Positions 44,223 to 51,777 of a stretch of 64,000 nt of DNA are shown here, one piece after another (positions within the stretch are counted from its first letter, which is position 1; every line of letters begins with the position of its first letter). A program made the position numbers and the translations under genes. Source of the stretch: Paenibacillus sedimenti. GTDB taxonomy: Bacteria > Bacillota > Bacilli > Paenibacillales > NBRC-103111. Below the pieces are notes generated by a model. The model searched no databases, was not told where the DNA came from, and saw nothing but the letters and a program-made list of their open reading frames with translations. The stretch is from the NCBI RefSeq assembly GCF_014534655.1, contig NZ_JACVVD010000002.1:558001-622000 (forward strand), in the 5' to 3' direction.

Positions 44223-44795
44223 ATGGATAAAATCCGAGTGCTTCTGGTTGAGGATGACCCTTTCTGGATTGAGAATATTTCCCGTGAGCTGCGCGTGGAA
44301 GCCGATATCGCATGGGCAGGGACAGCGTCTACCCGGGAAGAAGCGGTTCAAGTCGTTGCACAAGAGGCTATAGACGTTGTGCTCATGGATATCAACTTAA
44401 CAGAGAATCGGCTTGACGGAATTGAAGCGGCGCAGGATATTCGCCGAGAATTTGGCGATCGCATCCCGATTATTATGCTTACCTCGCTGAAGGAGAAGGA
44501 TGTCGTCATGACTTCCTTTAAGTCGGGGGCCGTTAACTACATTACAAAGGCCAGTTATCCGGACATTGTGGAAGCGATTCGAGCTGCACATCGAGGCCGT
44601 GCGTCTATTCACCCTGATGCAGCTGCGATCATGCGTCAAGAGGTAAAACTCATGGATCTCTCCCCATCTGAGCGAGAAATCTATGAGCTAAAGCGGCAGG
44701 GATATAACAAGACGCAAATTTCAGAGAGATTGCATAAGTCGCTAAACACGGTCAAAACCCAACTCAGAAGTATCCGAAATAAGTTGTTTCCTTAA
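44223..44795 (+). CDS. NarL/LuxR-type response regulator (copy 2)
   Basis: The product is a 190-residue regulator. Receiver motifs are VEDD, VVLMDINL (phospho-Asp near 54), LTS and the Lys of YITKAS. The C-terminal helix-turn-helix reads LSPSEREIYELKRQGYNKTQ, then SERLHKSLNTVKTQLRSIRN. It is closely similar to 32186-32767. AAGGAG precedes ATG 44223. Its last 54 bp overlap an opposite-strand membrane-protein gene. Confidence 0.9.
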   Translation: MDKIRVLLVEDDPFWIENISRELRVEADIAWAGTASTREEAVQVVAQEAIDVVLMDINLTENRLDGIEAAQDIRREFGDRIPIIMLTSLKEKDVVMTSFKSGAVNYITKASYPDIVEAIRAAHRGRASIHPDAAAIMRQEVKLMDLSPSEREIYELKRQGYNKTQISERLHKSLNTVKTQLRSIRNKLFP

Positions 44796-45344
44796 GTTCC
44801 CCCATACATAAGAGGTAAGAGTAAAATAGGCGGCAGCAAAGACAATCGGAGTTACATAAATGCCGAAGGGGAGCAGGAAGCCGAACGGGCCCGCCATCAG
44901 GGCGATACCGAGCGTTTTTCTGCGCGGCAGCTTGGAGAGCAGTACCGAGAGACCGAACAGCACAGTGCTGAGCGGGAAGAACATCATTGTGATGCCGATG
45001 ATTTCTCCGAGCGGAGACGGGATCATATTGCCGGTAACGGCTTCCGGGGCGTATTCGTTGAGAATCGGCTTGAAAAAGCCGCTTGCCATTTTCATGAAAA
45101 CCATAAAGACAAAACTTATCATCATGAGCAGAGTGGCCACTAGGCCCAATTTACCGAGTTTATCCGAGTTGCCTGTGTAGATTCCTGCCATACCGATCAA
45201 TAGCAGGGTCTGCGCTAGCACGTCAACAGTTGTGACGAACGTTGAATCCCCGAAAAATCCGAACCATAGGGGTACGGTCGCGAATATACAGGCTCCGACT
45301 GCGCCTACCAGGGCAAAACTTTTGATTCCTTGTTCCATTCTCAT
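44742..45344 (-). CDS. Small polytopic membrane protein, unknown
   Basis: The product is a 200-residue protein with about six hydrophobic segments and short loops. The N-terminal part (LVGAVGACIFATVPLWFGFF) and the even spacing of helices suggest an integral membrane protein of the DUF/YIP-like kind. No functional motif is seen. GAGGAGG lies about 9 nt before ATG 45344. Its 3' end overlaps the response-regulator gene by 54 bp, so the shorter in-frame end is not certain to be structured. Confidence 0.7.
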   Translation of the reverse strand: MRMEQGIKSFALVGAVGACIFATVPLWFGFFGDSTFVTTVDVLAQTLLLIGMAGIYTGNSDKLGKLGLVATLLMMISFVFMVFMKMASGFFKPILNEYAPEAVTGNMIPSPLGEIIGITMMFFPLSTVLFGLSVLLSKLPRRKTLGIALMAGPFGFLLPFGIYVTPIVFAAAYFTLTSYVWGNLRKQLISDTSELGFDRV

Positions 45345-45484
45345 TTATTATTCCTCCTCATTGGTTATACCTGGATCATAAGGGAGAAGAGGATAAGGCG
45401 GGAGGATGAACATTATTAACCCCCTAGTCTGAACATTAAACTTAACCTAGCTGTCTGCTCTTCTAGCCCTATACAAATCAAAAT

Positions 45485-45517
45485 AGGCATCATCCTGTAT
45501 ACGGATGATGCCTTTCT
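45485..45517. terminator. Bidirectional intrinsic terminator
   Basis: AGGCATCATCC and GGATGATGCCT form a perfect 11-bp stem with T-rich flanks on both sides. It ends the minus-strand sugar operon. Confidence 0.85.
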
Positions 45518-45609
45518 GTGCGTACGCCAGCATGGGTACTATCTCTAGGGTTCAAGTCCCGAATGGCTGCCTTCAGGTATACTTTTCCACTAGCGTGCCT
45601 GCCCGCTCC

Positions 45610-46539
45610 TCATTTCAAATACCGCTTCAGTTCATCGGCGAATTGTTGCGCTCTGATTTCCGTTGAATGTTGAGACCGGACCATTTGATAGCCCCGGCGG
45701 GCAATTTCTTTTCTTTCCTCCTCATGCTTCAGGTAATATTGAGCTTTACGGATGAAATTGTCTTTATTAATCTCGACATAGGTAACCCCATCAATAAACC
45801 CAAGATCTCTCAGCTCCTTAGAACCGTTAGCGAGCAAGAGGGTATTGCATGCGAGAACCTCAAAATATTTGGCAATGGGATAGTTATAAATCAAATGATC
45901 CGTAAAAAAAATTTTGGCGCGGTTAATTTCCTTAGCGAAACCGTCTGCAATGAAAATTTTTTGTTCTTCTTGCTTGGTGAAATTTCTATATCCGGGATGG
46001 CTGTGATAAACAAATCCTTTCACATATTTCATCTGTTTATAGATCTTAAACCGGAGCGGGTATACATTCTTATTGATGGCACCCATCAATAAATAATCGA
46101 TCGTTTTTTTATAACCGTAATCTTTAAATACAGGAGTGTACACATGATGCGGCAGCCATCTGAAGCGATCTGCAAGCTGGGGATAATCCCGCAAGAAGGC
46201 ATTGCGGTAATGAGCAAATACCAGGTCGATCTTATTCTTTTTGACAAAGGAAAGAAGCAGCTCTTTATTTCTGTGCAGATCCATGAACGACAGGCCCTTT
46301 GGAATATTGATTTTACTTAGTCCTGTAATGGGTCCATGATTCAAGATAAACCTTTCGAGGTTGTCTATATAAATAAAATCGGGAGCAAAATTGGCTTTAG
46401 CGAGAATTTTACTGATTGGGCCGCCTTCATTCACATACTGGACGCGAATATCGGGCAATTTGGCTAATTTTTGTTTGAAAAATTCCGCAGCCCTTTGATA
46501 TGACATGGTTCTATCCGTAGTAAAATAAATGATCTTCAT
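45610..46539 (-). CDS. CgeB-like glycosyltransferase (copy 1)
   Basis: The product is a 309-residue cytosolic GT-B-type glycosyltransferase. The C-terminal half has the Glyco_trans_1_2 pattern: YPIAKYFEVLACNTLLLANG, then LGFIDGVTYVEI, then EEERKEIARRGYQMV. CgeB of Bacillus, which modifies the spore surface, belongs to this group. ATG 46539 overlaps the stop of the upstream paralogue (ATGA), so the two are coupled. It is the last gene of the sugar operon. Confidence 0.82.
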   Translation of the reverse strand: MKIIYFTTDRTMSYQRAAEFFKQKLAKLPDIRVQYVNEGGPISKILAKANFAPDFIYIDNLERFILNHGPITGLSKINIPKGLSFMDLHRNKELLLSFVKKNKIDLVFAHYRNAFLRDYPQLADRFRWLPHHVYTPVFKDYGYKKTIDYLLMGAINKNVYPLRFKIYKQMKYVKGFVYHSHPGYRNFTKQEEQKIFIADGFAKEINRAKIFFTDHLIYNYPIAKYFEVLACNTLLLANGSKELRDLGFIDGVTYVEINKDNFIRKAQYYLKHEEERKEIARRGYQMVRSQHSTEIRAQQFADELKRYLK

Positions 46540-47501
46540 ATATTTTCTCTCCCTGTACGGCCGGTTGAACCAATCAGCGCACGAATATAGTCTATGAATT
46601 GACCTACTCGGATTTCCGTGGTATGACGCTTTCTGATCAGTTGATACCCTCGTAAAGCGATCTTCTTTCTTTCCTCTGTATGACGCAGGTAATACTTAGC
46701 TTTGGTATGAAAATTGTTCTCATTAATTTCTACAAATGTTTCTTTATCGATAAATCCCAAATCACGGAGCTCCCCGGAACCTGAAGCGAGCAGCAGGGTG
46801 TTGGAGGCGGCGACTTCAAAATATTTCCCTAAGGGGTAATGATAGACCGAATCATCGGTAAGAAAAATTTTGGCCCGATTAATTTCTTTGGCATAAGTGT
46901 CATTTAAAAACAATGTCTTTTGTTCCTTGTCCGAAAAATTGCGGTAGCCTGGATGCTTGTGATGAACAAATCCCGGTTTACCGCTCATGTCCTGAGCGAT
47001 CCTGCTGCGCAGAGGGTAATTCGAATCTATTTGTCCCATCAATAGATAATCAATTGTTTTCTTCAGCTTATAATCCTTAAAAACGGATGTATAGACGTGC
47101 TGCGGCAGCCATCTGAACTTATCCGCAAAATGGGGGTAATATTGATAGAATGCATCTCGATAATAAGAAAAGATGACATCGAACTTATTTTTCAATACAA
47201 ATTTTGTGAATTTTTTTCTGTATCTATGGAGGTCTACTTGCATAATTCCTTTAGGAACCCGGATTGAGTCTAATCCCAGGATAGGTTTTCCGTGTTTAAC
47301 GATTTTTTTATAGTCATCGATATAGATAAAATCGGGGGAAAATTGAAGCTTTTTGATGATATCGTTAACATGGCCCCCATTCTTCACAAAATGAACAAGG
47401 ACATCCGGATGTTCCGCTAATACCCGTTTAAAATATTCGCGGTTTTTAAACGTATAGTCCGATAAATCTACCGTAAAATAAAGGATTTTAATCTTTTTCA
47501 T
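46536..47501 (-). CDS. CgeB-like glycosyltransferase (copy 2)
   Basis: The product is a 321-residue paralogue of the next gene with the same order of motifs (YPLGKYFEVAASNTLLLASG, LGFIDKETFVEINENNF, ERKKIALRGYQLIRKRH). The two copies are tandem duplicates. ATG 47501 overlaps the BKACE stop by 4 nt. Both are probably transferases for the sugar made by the upstream enzymes; acceptor and linkage are unknown. Confidence 0.82.
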   Translation of the reverse strand: MKKIKILYFTVDLSDYTFKNREYFKRVLAEHPDVLVHFVKNGGHVNDIIKKLQFSPDFIYIDDYKKIVKHGKPILGLDSIRVPKGIMQVDLHRYRKKFTKFVLKNKFDVIFSYYRDAFYQYYPHFADKFRWLPQHVYTSVFKDYKLKKTIDYLLMGQIDSNYPLRSRIAQDMSGKPGFVHHKHPGYRNFSDKEQKTLFLNDTYAKEINRAKIFLTDDSVYHYPLGKYFEVAASNTLLLASGSGELRDLGFIDKETFVEINENNFHTKAKYYLRHTEERKKIALRGYQLIRKRHTTEIRVGQFIDYIRALIGSTGRTGRENI

Positions 47502-48343
47502 CCTCTTTGAACCCCCGGCAAGTTCAACATGGCTCTAACTTCATTCGCTGCCGCAATAGGCCGGTCAAAGGCTTTTGCCAGTCTGGTAACCTGCTCAATT
47601 AGGGACATGTTCGTAGCCAATTGCTTACGTTCTCTATCAAGCCAAATATTATCTTCCAGGCCGACGCGCACTCCATCCGCCAAAATAACAGCGAGGGCAT
47701 TCATCGCTTTTTGATTATCACCTATACCTGTAATCGAGTAATAAGAGTCCGCGGGCAGCTCGGAAATGATGATGCCGGCATGCATCAGAGTGGCCTGCGC
47801 ACTGGCTATATTCCCAAGCAGAATATTGAAATAATAAGGCGGTTCCAATATTCCTTTACGAATTAAATAGTTTGCAAAATTGACCATACCCAAATCGAAT
47901 ATTTCCAATTCAGGCTTGATCCCTTTTTCTGTCATCATTTTTGCTAGTCTCATAATCGTTTCGGGGCTATTGACACTGGCGCTTTGCGCAAAATTTAGGG
48001 AACTTAATGTCAAGCTAGCCATATCAGGCTTGAGTTTGCCTTCCAGATTAAGGACATCAGAACGCTTCTCAAACTCTTGAAAATTCCTCCCGCTGGTAGA
48101 AACGACGATAATCAGCTCAGGCTTCTTCTCTCTGATTCCGGAGATGATATCAGCATAAACTTCTTTTTGATACGTTGGAGCACCATGATGATCACGGGCA
48201 TGCAAATGAACCATCGATACGCCCAGTTTTTCGGATTCAATGACTTCCGCAATGATCTCCTCCACACGTACAGGTACATGGGGAGTCATATCCTTTGTTG
48301 GAATCATACCTGTCGGAGCGAAGTTTATGATTAATTTTTTCAC
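47498..48343 (-). CDS. BKACE-family 3-keto-acid cleavage enzyme
   Basis: The product is a 281-residue TIM-barrel enzyme of the beta-keto acid cleavage (Kce, DUF849) family. These enzymes combine a beta-keto acid and acetyl-CoA to give acetoacetate and a new CoA ester. The zinc site is VHLHARD (His 46 and His 48), with VVSTSGR after it and later Glu in AAANEVRAML. The family is normally catabolic. Here it lies in a nucleotide-sugar operon, overlapping a glycosyltransferase, so it may supply an acyl group. That is inference. Confidence 0.85.
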   Translation of the reverse strand: MKKLIINFAPTGMIPTKDMTPHVPVRVEEIIAEVIESEKLGVSMVHLHARDHHGAPTYQKEVYADIISGIREKKPELIIVVSTSGRNFQEFEKRSDVLNLEGKLKPDMASLTLSSLNFAQSASVNSPETIMRLAKMMTEKGIKPELEIFDLGMVNFANYLIRKGILEPPYYFNILLGNIASAQATLMHAGIIISELPADSYYSITGIGDNQKAMNALAVILADGVRVGLEDNIWLDRERKQLATNMSLIEQVTRLAKAFDRPIAAANEVRAMLNLPGVQRG

Positions 48344-48344
48344 C

Positions 48345-48998
48345 TTAACCGTCTCCTTTGACGAAATTCATAGGTTTGGCAGGTACACCGACTACTGTGC
48401 AATTCTCAGCCACATCACGGGTGACTACAGCTCCGGCGCCTACGACGGAATTTTTCCCGATGGTAACACTTGGCAAGAGGGCAGCGCCCAATCCGATGAA
48501 CACCCTTTCCTTTAAACAGCTATACCCGCCTATGCTGACGCCGTGGGCAACCTGTGAAAAATCGGATAAGACGGTATTATGGCCGATGGACACCGATTTG
48601 TTGATGATGACGTGATTCCCTATCTTGACTTCGGGATCGATGACGACGCCGGGGAGAATGATGTTGCCGTATCCCAAACTGGCAAATGGTGAAATGACAG
48701 ATTTGGGGTGGATGGCATTCATATAGATGAAATGGTTGTACTTTTTAAATGTTTGTTGCCTGATGGCATTGTTTGCGATAGCAATAATAAACTTTGAGTT
48801 TTCTGAAATTCCTTTTTGACTCAAGACGGTATCCATCGGACCGAGTATAGGGACGCCGTATCGGGATTGTCCGATCATTTGTTCATTATTATCGATAAAT
48901 GCTATAGGCTCTTGGAATTTGCAAGCCAATAGAATATCCAATGTCATGATGCCCAAGCTGCCAGCGCCTATGATATATAGGGTTGCCGTATACTCCAC
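48345..48998 (-). CDS. PglD/NeuD-like sugar N-acetyltransferase
   Basis: The product is a 217-residue cytosolic enzyme with an N-terminal Rossmann-like sugar-nucleotide part (LYIIGAGSLGIMTLDILL) and a C-terminal left-handed beta-helix of hexapeptide repeats (SVISPFASLGYGNIILPGVV, SVTIGKNSVVGAGAVVTRDV) ending VVGVPAKPM. This is the PglD layout, which acetylates UDP-4-amino-sugars in the bacillosamine pathway. His in SIGHNT is the probable catalytic base. GTG 48998 has GGAGG about 10 nt upstream, inside the preceding gene's end. Confidence 0.87.
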   Translation of the reverse strand: MEYTATLYIIGAGSLGIMTLDILLACKFQEPIAFIDNNEQMIGQSRYGVPILGPMDTVLSQKGISENSKFIIAIANNAIRQQTFKKYNHFIYMNAIHPKSVISPFASLGYGNIILPGVVIDPEVKIGNHVIINKSVSIGHNTVLSDFSQVAHGVSIGGYSCLKERVFIGLGAALLPSVTIGKNSVVGAGAVVTRDVAENCTVVGVPAKPMNFVKGDG

Positions 48999-49004
48999 CC
49001 GATT

Positions 49005-50093
49005 TCATCCTCCCTGCACAATTTCCCATAATAAGGCTCTGATTTCATTGGTTGAAGTCAGCGAATTTACATGCGAGATTATTTCTTCCAATTTGTTCAG
49101 CATGGAAGATAACTGATCTTTACGCAAAGTATCAGAGGGCTTAATGACAAGTATGCGATTGTGCTTAGTAGCTTTCATTTCTTCCTCATCGTTTACGATT
49201 TCCTCTATCATCTTCTCACCGGGACGGACCCCGGAGTAGGTCACGTGAATATCCTGATTTGGCTGTAATCCTGACAGCTGAATTAATTGATGGGCCAAAT
49301 CCAAAATTTTCACAGGTTGACCGATATCGAGAATGAAGATTTCCCCTCCTTTGGCGTAAGCACCCGCCTGAATCACGAGCTCTACAGCTTCGCGAATGGT
49401 CATAAAAAAACGAACCATATCCTGATGCGTAACCGTTACGGGACCGCCCTCCAGAATTTGCTGTTTGAATAATGGAACGACACTCCCCTGGCTGCCGAGG
49501 ACATTGCCGAAACGAACGGCAACGAATTTGGTTGGACTGATCGCATTCATAGTGTGAATAATCTTCTCTGCGACTCGTTTTGTAGCTCCCATAACGCATG
49601 CAGGTTTCACAGCCTTATCCGTAGATATCAGCACAAATGTATCCGCTCCATATTCATGTGCGCATTCAGCTACATGCTGCGTGCCAAATATGTTGTTTTG
49701 TACCGCTTCCGTGGGATTGGCTTCCATAAGAGGGACGTGTTTGTGAGCTGCGGTGTGGAAGATGATAGAGGGACGATAGACTGAGAATATATCCGCAATT
49801 CTTTTTTTATCTCGAATATCCGCAATAATAGCCTCAATTGAAACATGAGAATATTTGCGTTTCAATTCATGCTCAATCGCATAAATACTGTTTTCATCAT
49901 GATCTAATAATAGTAATTGCGCAGGATGAAACTGAGCGAGCAGCCGGCACAATTCCGACCCGATTGAACCGCCTCCGCCGGTGACCAGAATATGTTTCCC
50001 GGTAACATAACCGGCAATTTCCTGCAAATCGATGTCCACGGGCTCTCTGCCCAACAGTAAAGCTGCTTCTTCATCTCGAAACAAATGACTCAT
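49005..50093 (-). CDS. UDP-GlcNAc C4,6-dehydratase, PglF/FlaA1-like
   Basis: The product is a 362-residue soluble dehydratase of the FlaA1/CapD SDR group. The NAD motif is VTGGGGSIGSELCR (about 37-50), followed by FHTAAHKHVPLME. The active-site region is STDKAVKPACVMGATKRVAE, with Met where classical SDRs have Tyr, typical of the PglF/WbpM group. The end is VRPGEKMIEEIV. The membrane helices of PglF are missing. It makes UDP-4-keto-6-deoxy-GlcNAc, the substrate of the aminotransferase next door. Confidence 0.88.
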   Translation of the reverse strand: MSHLFRDEEAALLLGREPVDIDLQEIAGYVTGKHILVTGGGGSIGSELCRLLAQFHPAQLLLLDHDENSIYAIEHELKRKYSHVSIEAIIADIRDKKRIADIFSVYRPSIIFHTAAHKHVPLMEANPTEAVQNNIFGTQHVAECAHEYGADTFVLISTDKAVKPACVMGATKRVAEKIIHTMNAISPTKFVAVRFGNVLGSQGSVVPLFKQQILEGGPVTVTHQDMVRFFMTIREAVELVIQAGAYAKGGEIFILDIGQPVKILDLAHQLIQLSGLQPNQDIHVTYSGVRPGEKMIEEIVNDEEEMKATKHNRILVIKPSDTLRKDQLSSMLNKLEEIISHVNSLTSTNEIRALLWEIVQGG

Positions 50094-50130
50094 ATCGATA
50101 CCCCCACAGTCGTTAGCAGTGATCTGAACA

Positions 50131-51288
50131 TTATGAGAGTCTGTTAAATATGCTATTCAAACGATCTATCACTCTTAATTGATCTTCTTCAGATAAACTG
50201 GATCCTGAAGGTAAACATAGTCCGCTGGCAAATAAACGGTCAGAAACACTCTCATCGATGGAATGAGGGTAATAATCGTAATCCTTATATAAGGGCTGAA
50301 GGTGCATTGGTTTCCAAACAGGCCGGGACTCAATGTCTATTTCCGCTAAGGACTCTATGATTTGCATGGGTTTGAGGCTAGTCCAACTTATATTCACGGT
50401 CAAAGCAGTCAGCCATCTGGTAGACCGGCCGTATGGGGCTTCGGGCATAAATTCAATGCCTTGAACGCTAGACAATGCTTTCAAATAGCGATCGAAAACC
50501 ATTCTCCGCGCTTGAATGCGCTCTTCCAGCACCTCCAGCTGGCCAACTCCAATAGCAGCGAGCACATTGCTTAAACGATAGTTATATCCCATATGACGAT
50601 GTTCATAATGCACAGCAGGATCTCGAGCTTGAGTAGCCAGGAAACGTGCTCTATCCAATAATTCACAGTCATCGGAGACCAATGCTCCGCCGCCGGATGT
50701 CGTAATGATTTTATTTCCATTAAAAGAAAAAACGCCGAGCTTTCCGAAGGTTCCGCTAGCCTTGCCCTTATAAGTGGCGCCAAGGGACTCTGCTGCATCC
50801 TCAATCACTGGCACTCCATATTTGTTGCAAATCGCGAGCAGGGGATCCATATCTGCGCTTTGACCGTAAAGATTGACGATAATAACTGCCTTTGGCAAAT
50901 GCCCTTTATGCTCAAAATGCCCAAATGCGCGTTGTAATGCGGCAGGGGACATATTCCAGCTATCCGGCTCGGAGTCGATGAAAACCGGTATCGCCCCTTG
51001 ATAGATGATCGGATTGGCGCTGGCTACAAAAGTTAAAGTCGAACAGAACACAATATCCCGTTGCCCCACATCCAAAACCTGAAGAGCAAGATGTAGGGCG
51101 GCAGTGCCGGACTGCAAGGCTACTGCTCCGGCAGTGCCGGCATATCGGGAAATTTCCTTCTCAAAAGTTTGGATAAGCGGACCTACCGGTGCAATCCAAT
51201 TCGTGGAGAAGGCCTCCTCAACATAGTGTCGTTCATTTGAGCCAAGATGCGGAGGGGAGAGATGGATCCGGCTATAGTTCTTTGTCAC
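50131..51288 (-). CDS. DegT/DnrJ aminotransferase, PglE-like
   Basis: The product is a 385-residue PLP-dependent sugar aminotransferase. VALQSGTAALHLALQVL (cofactor phosphate loop), VPVIEDAAESLGATYKGK (Asp for the PLP nitrogen) and SFNGNKIITTSGGG (PLP Lys about residue 190) are visible, then the HMGYNYRLSNVLAAIG segment. I prefer GTG 51288 because AGGAGAGGGGC lies just upstream; ATG 51312 has no ribosome binding site. It is the first gene of the operon and, with the next two, gives UDP-2,4-diacetamido-2,4,6-trideoxyglucose (bacillosamine) chemistry. Confidence 0.88.
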   Translation of the reverse strand: MTKNYSRIHLSPPHLGSNERHYVEEAFSTNWIAPVGPLIQTFEKEISRYAGTAGAVALQSGTAALHLALQVLDVGQRDIVFCSTLTFVASANPIIYQGAIPVFIDSEPDSWNMSPAALQRAFGHFEHKGHLPKAVIIVNLYGQSADMDPLLAICNKYGVPVIEDAAESLGATYKGKASGTFGKLGVFSFNGNKIITTSGGGALVSDDCELLDRARFLATQARDPAVHYEHRHMGYNYRLSNVLAAIGVGQLEVLEERIQARRMVFDRYLKALSSVQGIEFMPEAPYGRSTRWLTALTVNISWTSLKPMQIIESLAEIDIESRPVWKPMHLQPLYKDYDYYPHSIDESVSDRLFASGLCLPSGSSLSEEDQLRVIDRLNSIFNRLS

Positions 51289-51402
51289 AAGTATTCTGCC
51301 CCTCTCCTTCATAGACTTGAAATCTACAATATCCTATGCTAGGAAACTAAAATAGTATAGGCAAAATTAATAGCTCATTTGTGGATTTTATAGTTTTGGG
51401 CA

Positions 51403-51678
51403 GTGAAGCGTGAGTGTTCGGTTATTAGAATCGGCAGGTCCAGCGCCTTAAGCGATACGCTCGCAACAAGCGATTGGCTGAAGCGGTATTTGACGTTCTG
51501 CTTCAATAATGACTGCCGGCCGGACTTATTTACTTTTCATTGCTATCATGGAAACGACCGATATTCACGTCGATATCGTCAACTACTATTCCCGCTCGGT
51601 GATTATGCAGCGCGCGTCAATCCGTTGAAGGACGGCGAAACCCATCCGGTCTATAAAGCGATAAAACTGATCAAATGA
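51403..51678 (+). pseudogene. Fragment of a GH39-like xylosidase
   Basis: The frame contains WLKRYLTFCFNNDCRPDLF followed by FTFHCY, the pattern after the catalytic acid in GH39 beta-xylosidase-like barrels. The end reads LKDGETHPVYKAIKLIK. The segment between is disordered by frame changes, and both sides of the domain are missing. No ribosome binding site is seen. It is a decayed remnant. Confidence 0.45.
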
Positions 51679-51740
51679 CCGCAAAGGCGCTGAAGGGCGT
51701 TTGTTTAGCAATAGGGGCAATCCTGCATTTGACAAAGTAA

Positions 51741-51771
51741 AGCCCCCTGTCATCGACCATAACAGGGGGCT
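51741..51771 (-). terminator. Intrinsic terminator of the ABC/HlyD operon
   Basis: AGCCCCCTGT and ACAGGGGGCT form a perfect 10-bp stem 7 nt after the stop of the secreted-protein gene. On the minus strand it is followed by TTTACTTTG. Confidence 0.8.
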
Positions 51772-51777
51772 GTGTTA

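Noticed and set aside
45543-45575. tRNA-like segment with a GGGTTCAAGTCCC T-arm pattern
   Set aside because: Only three stem pairs form, and no acceptor, D or anticodon arms lie at the right distance. It may be a remnant, but no tRNA gene can be supported.
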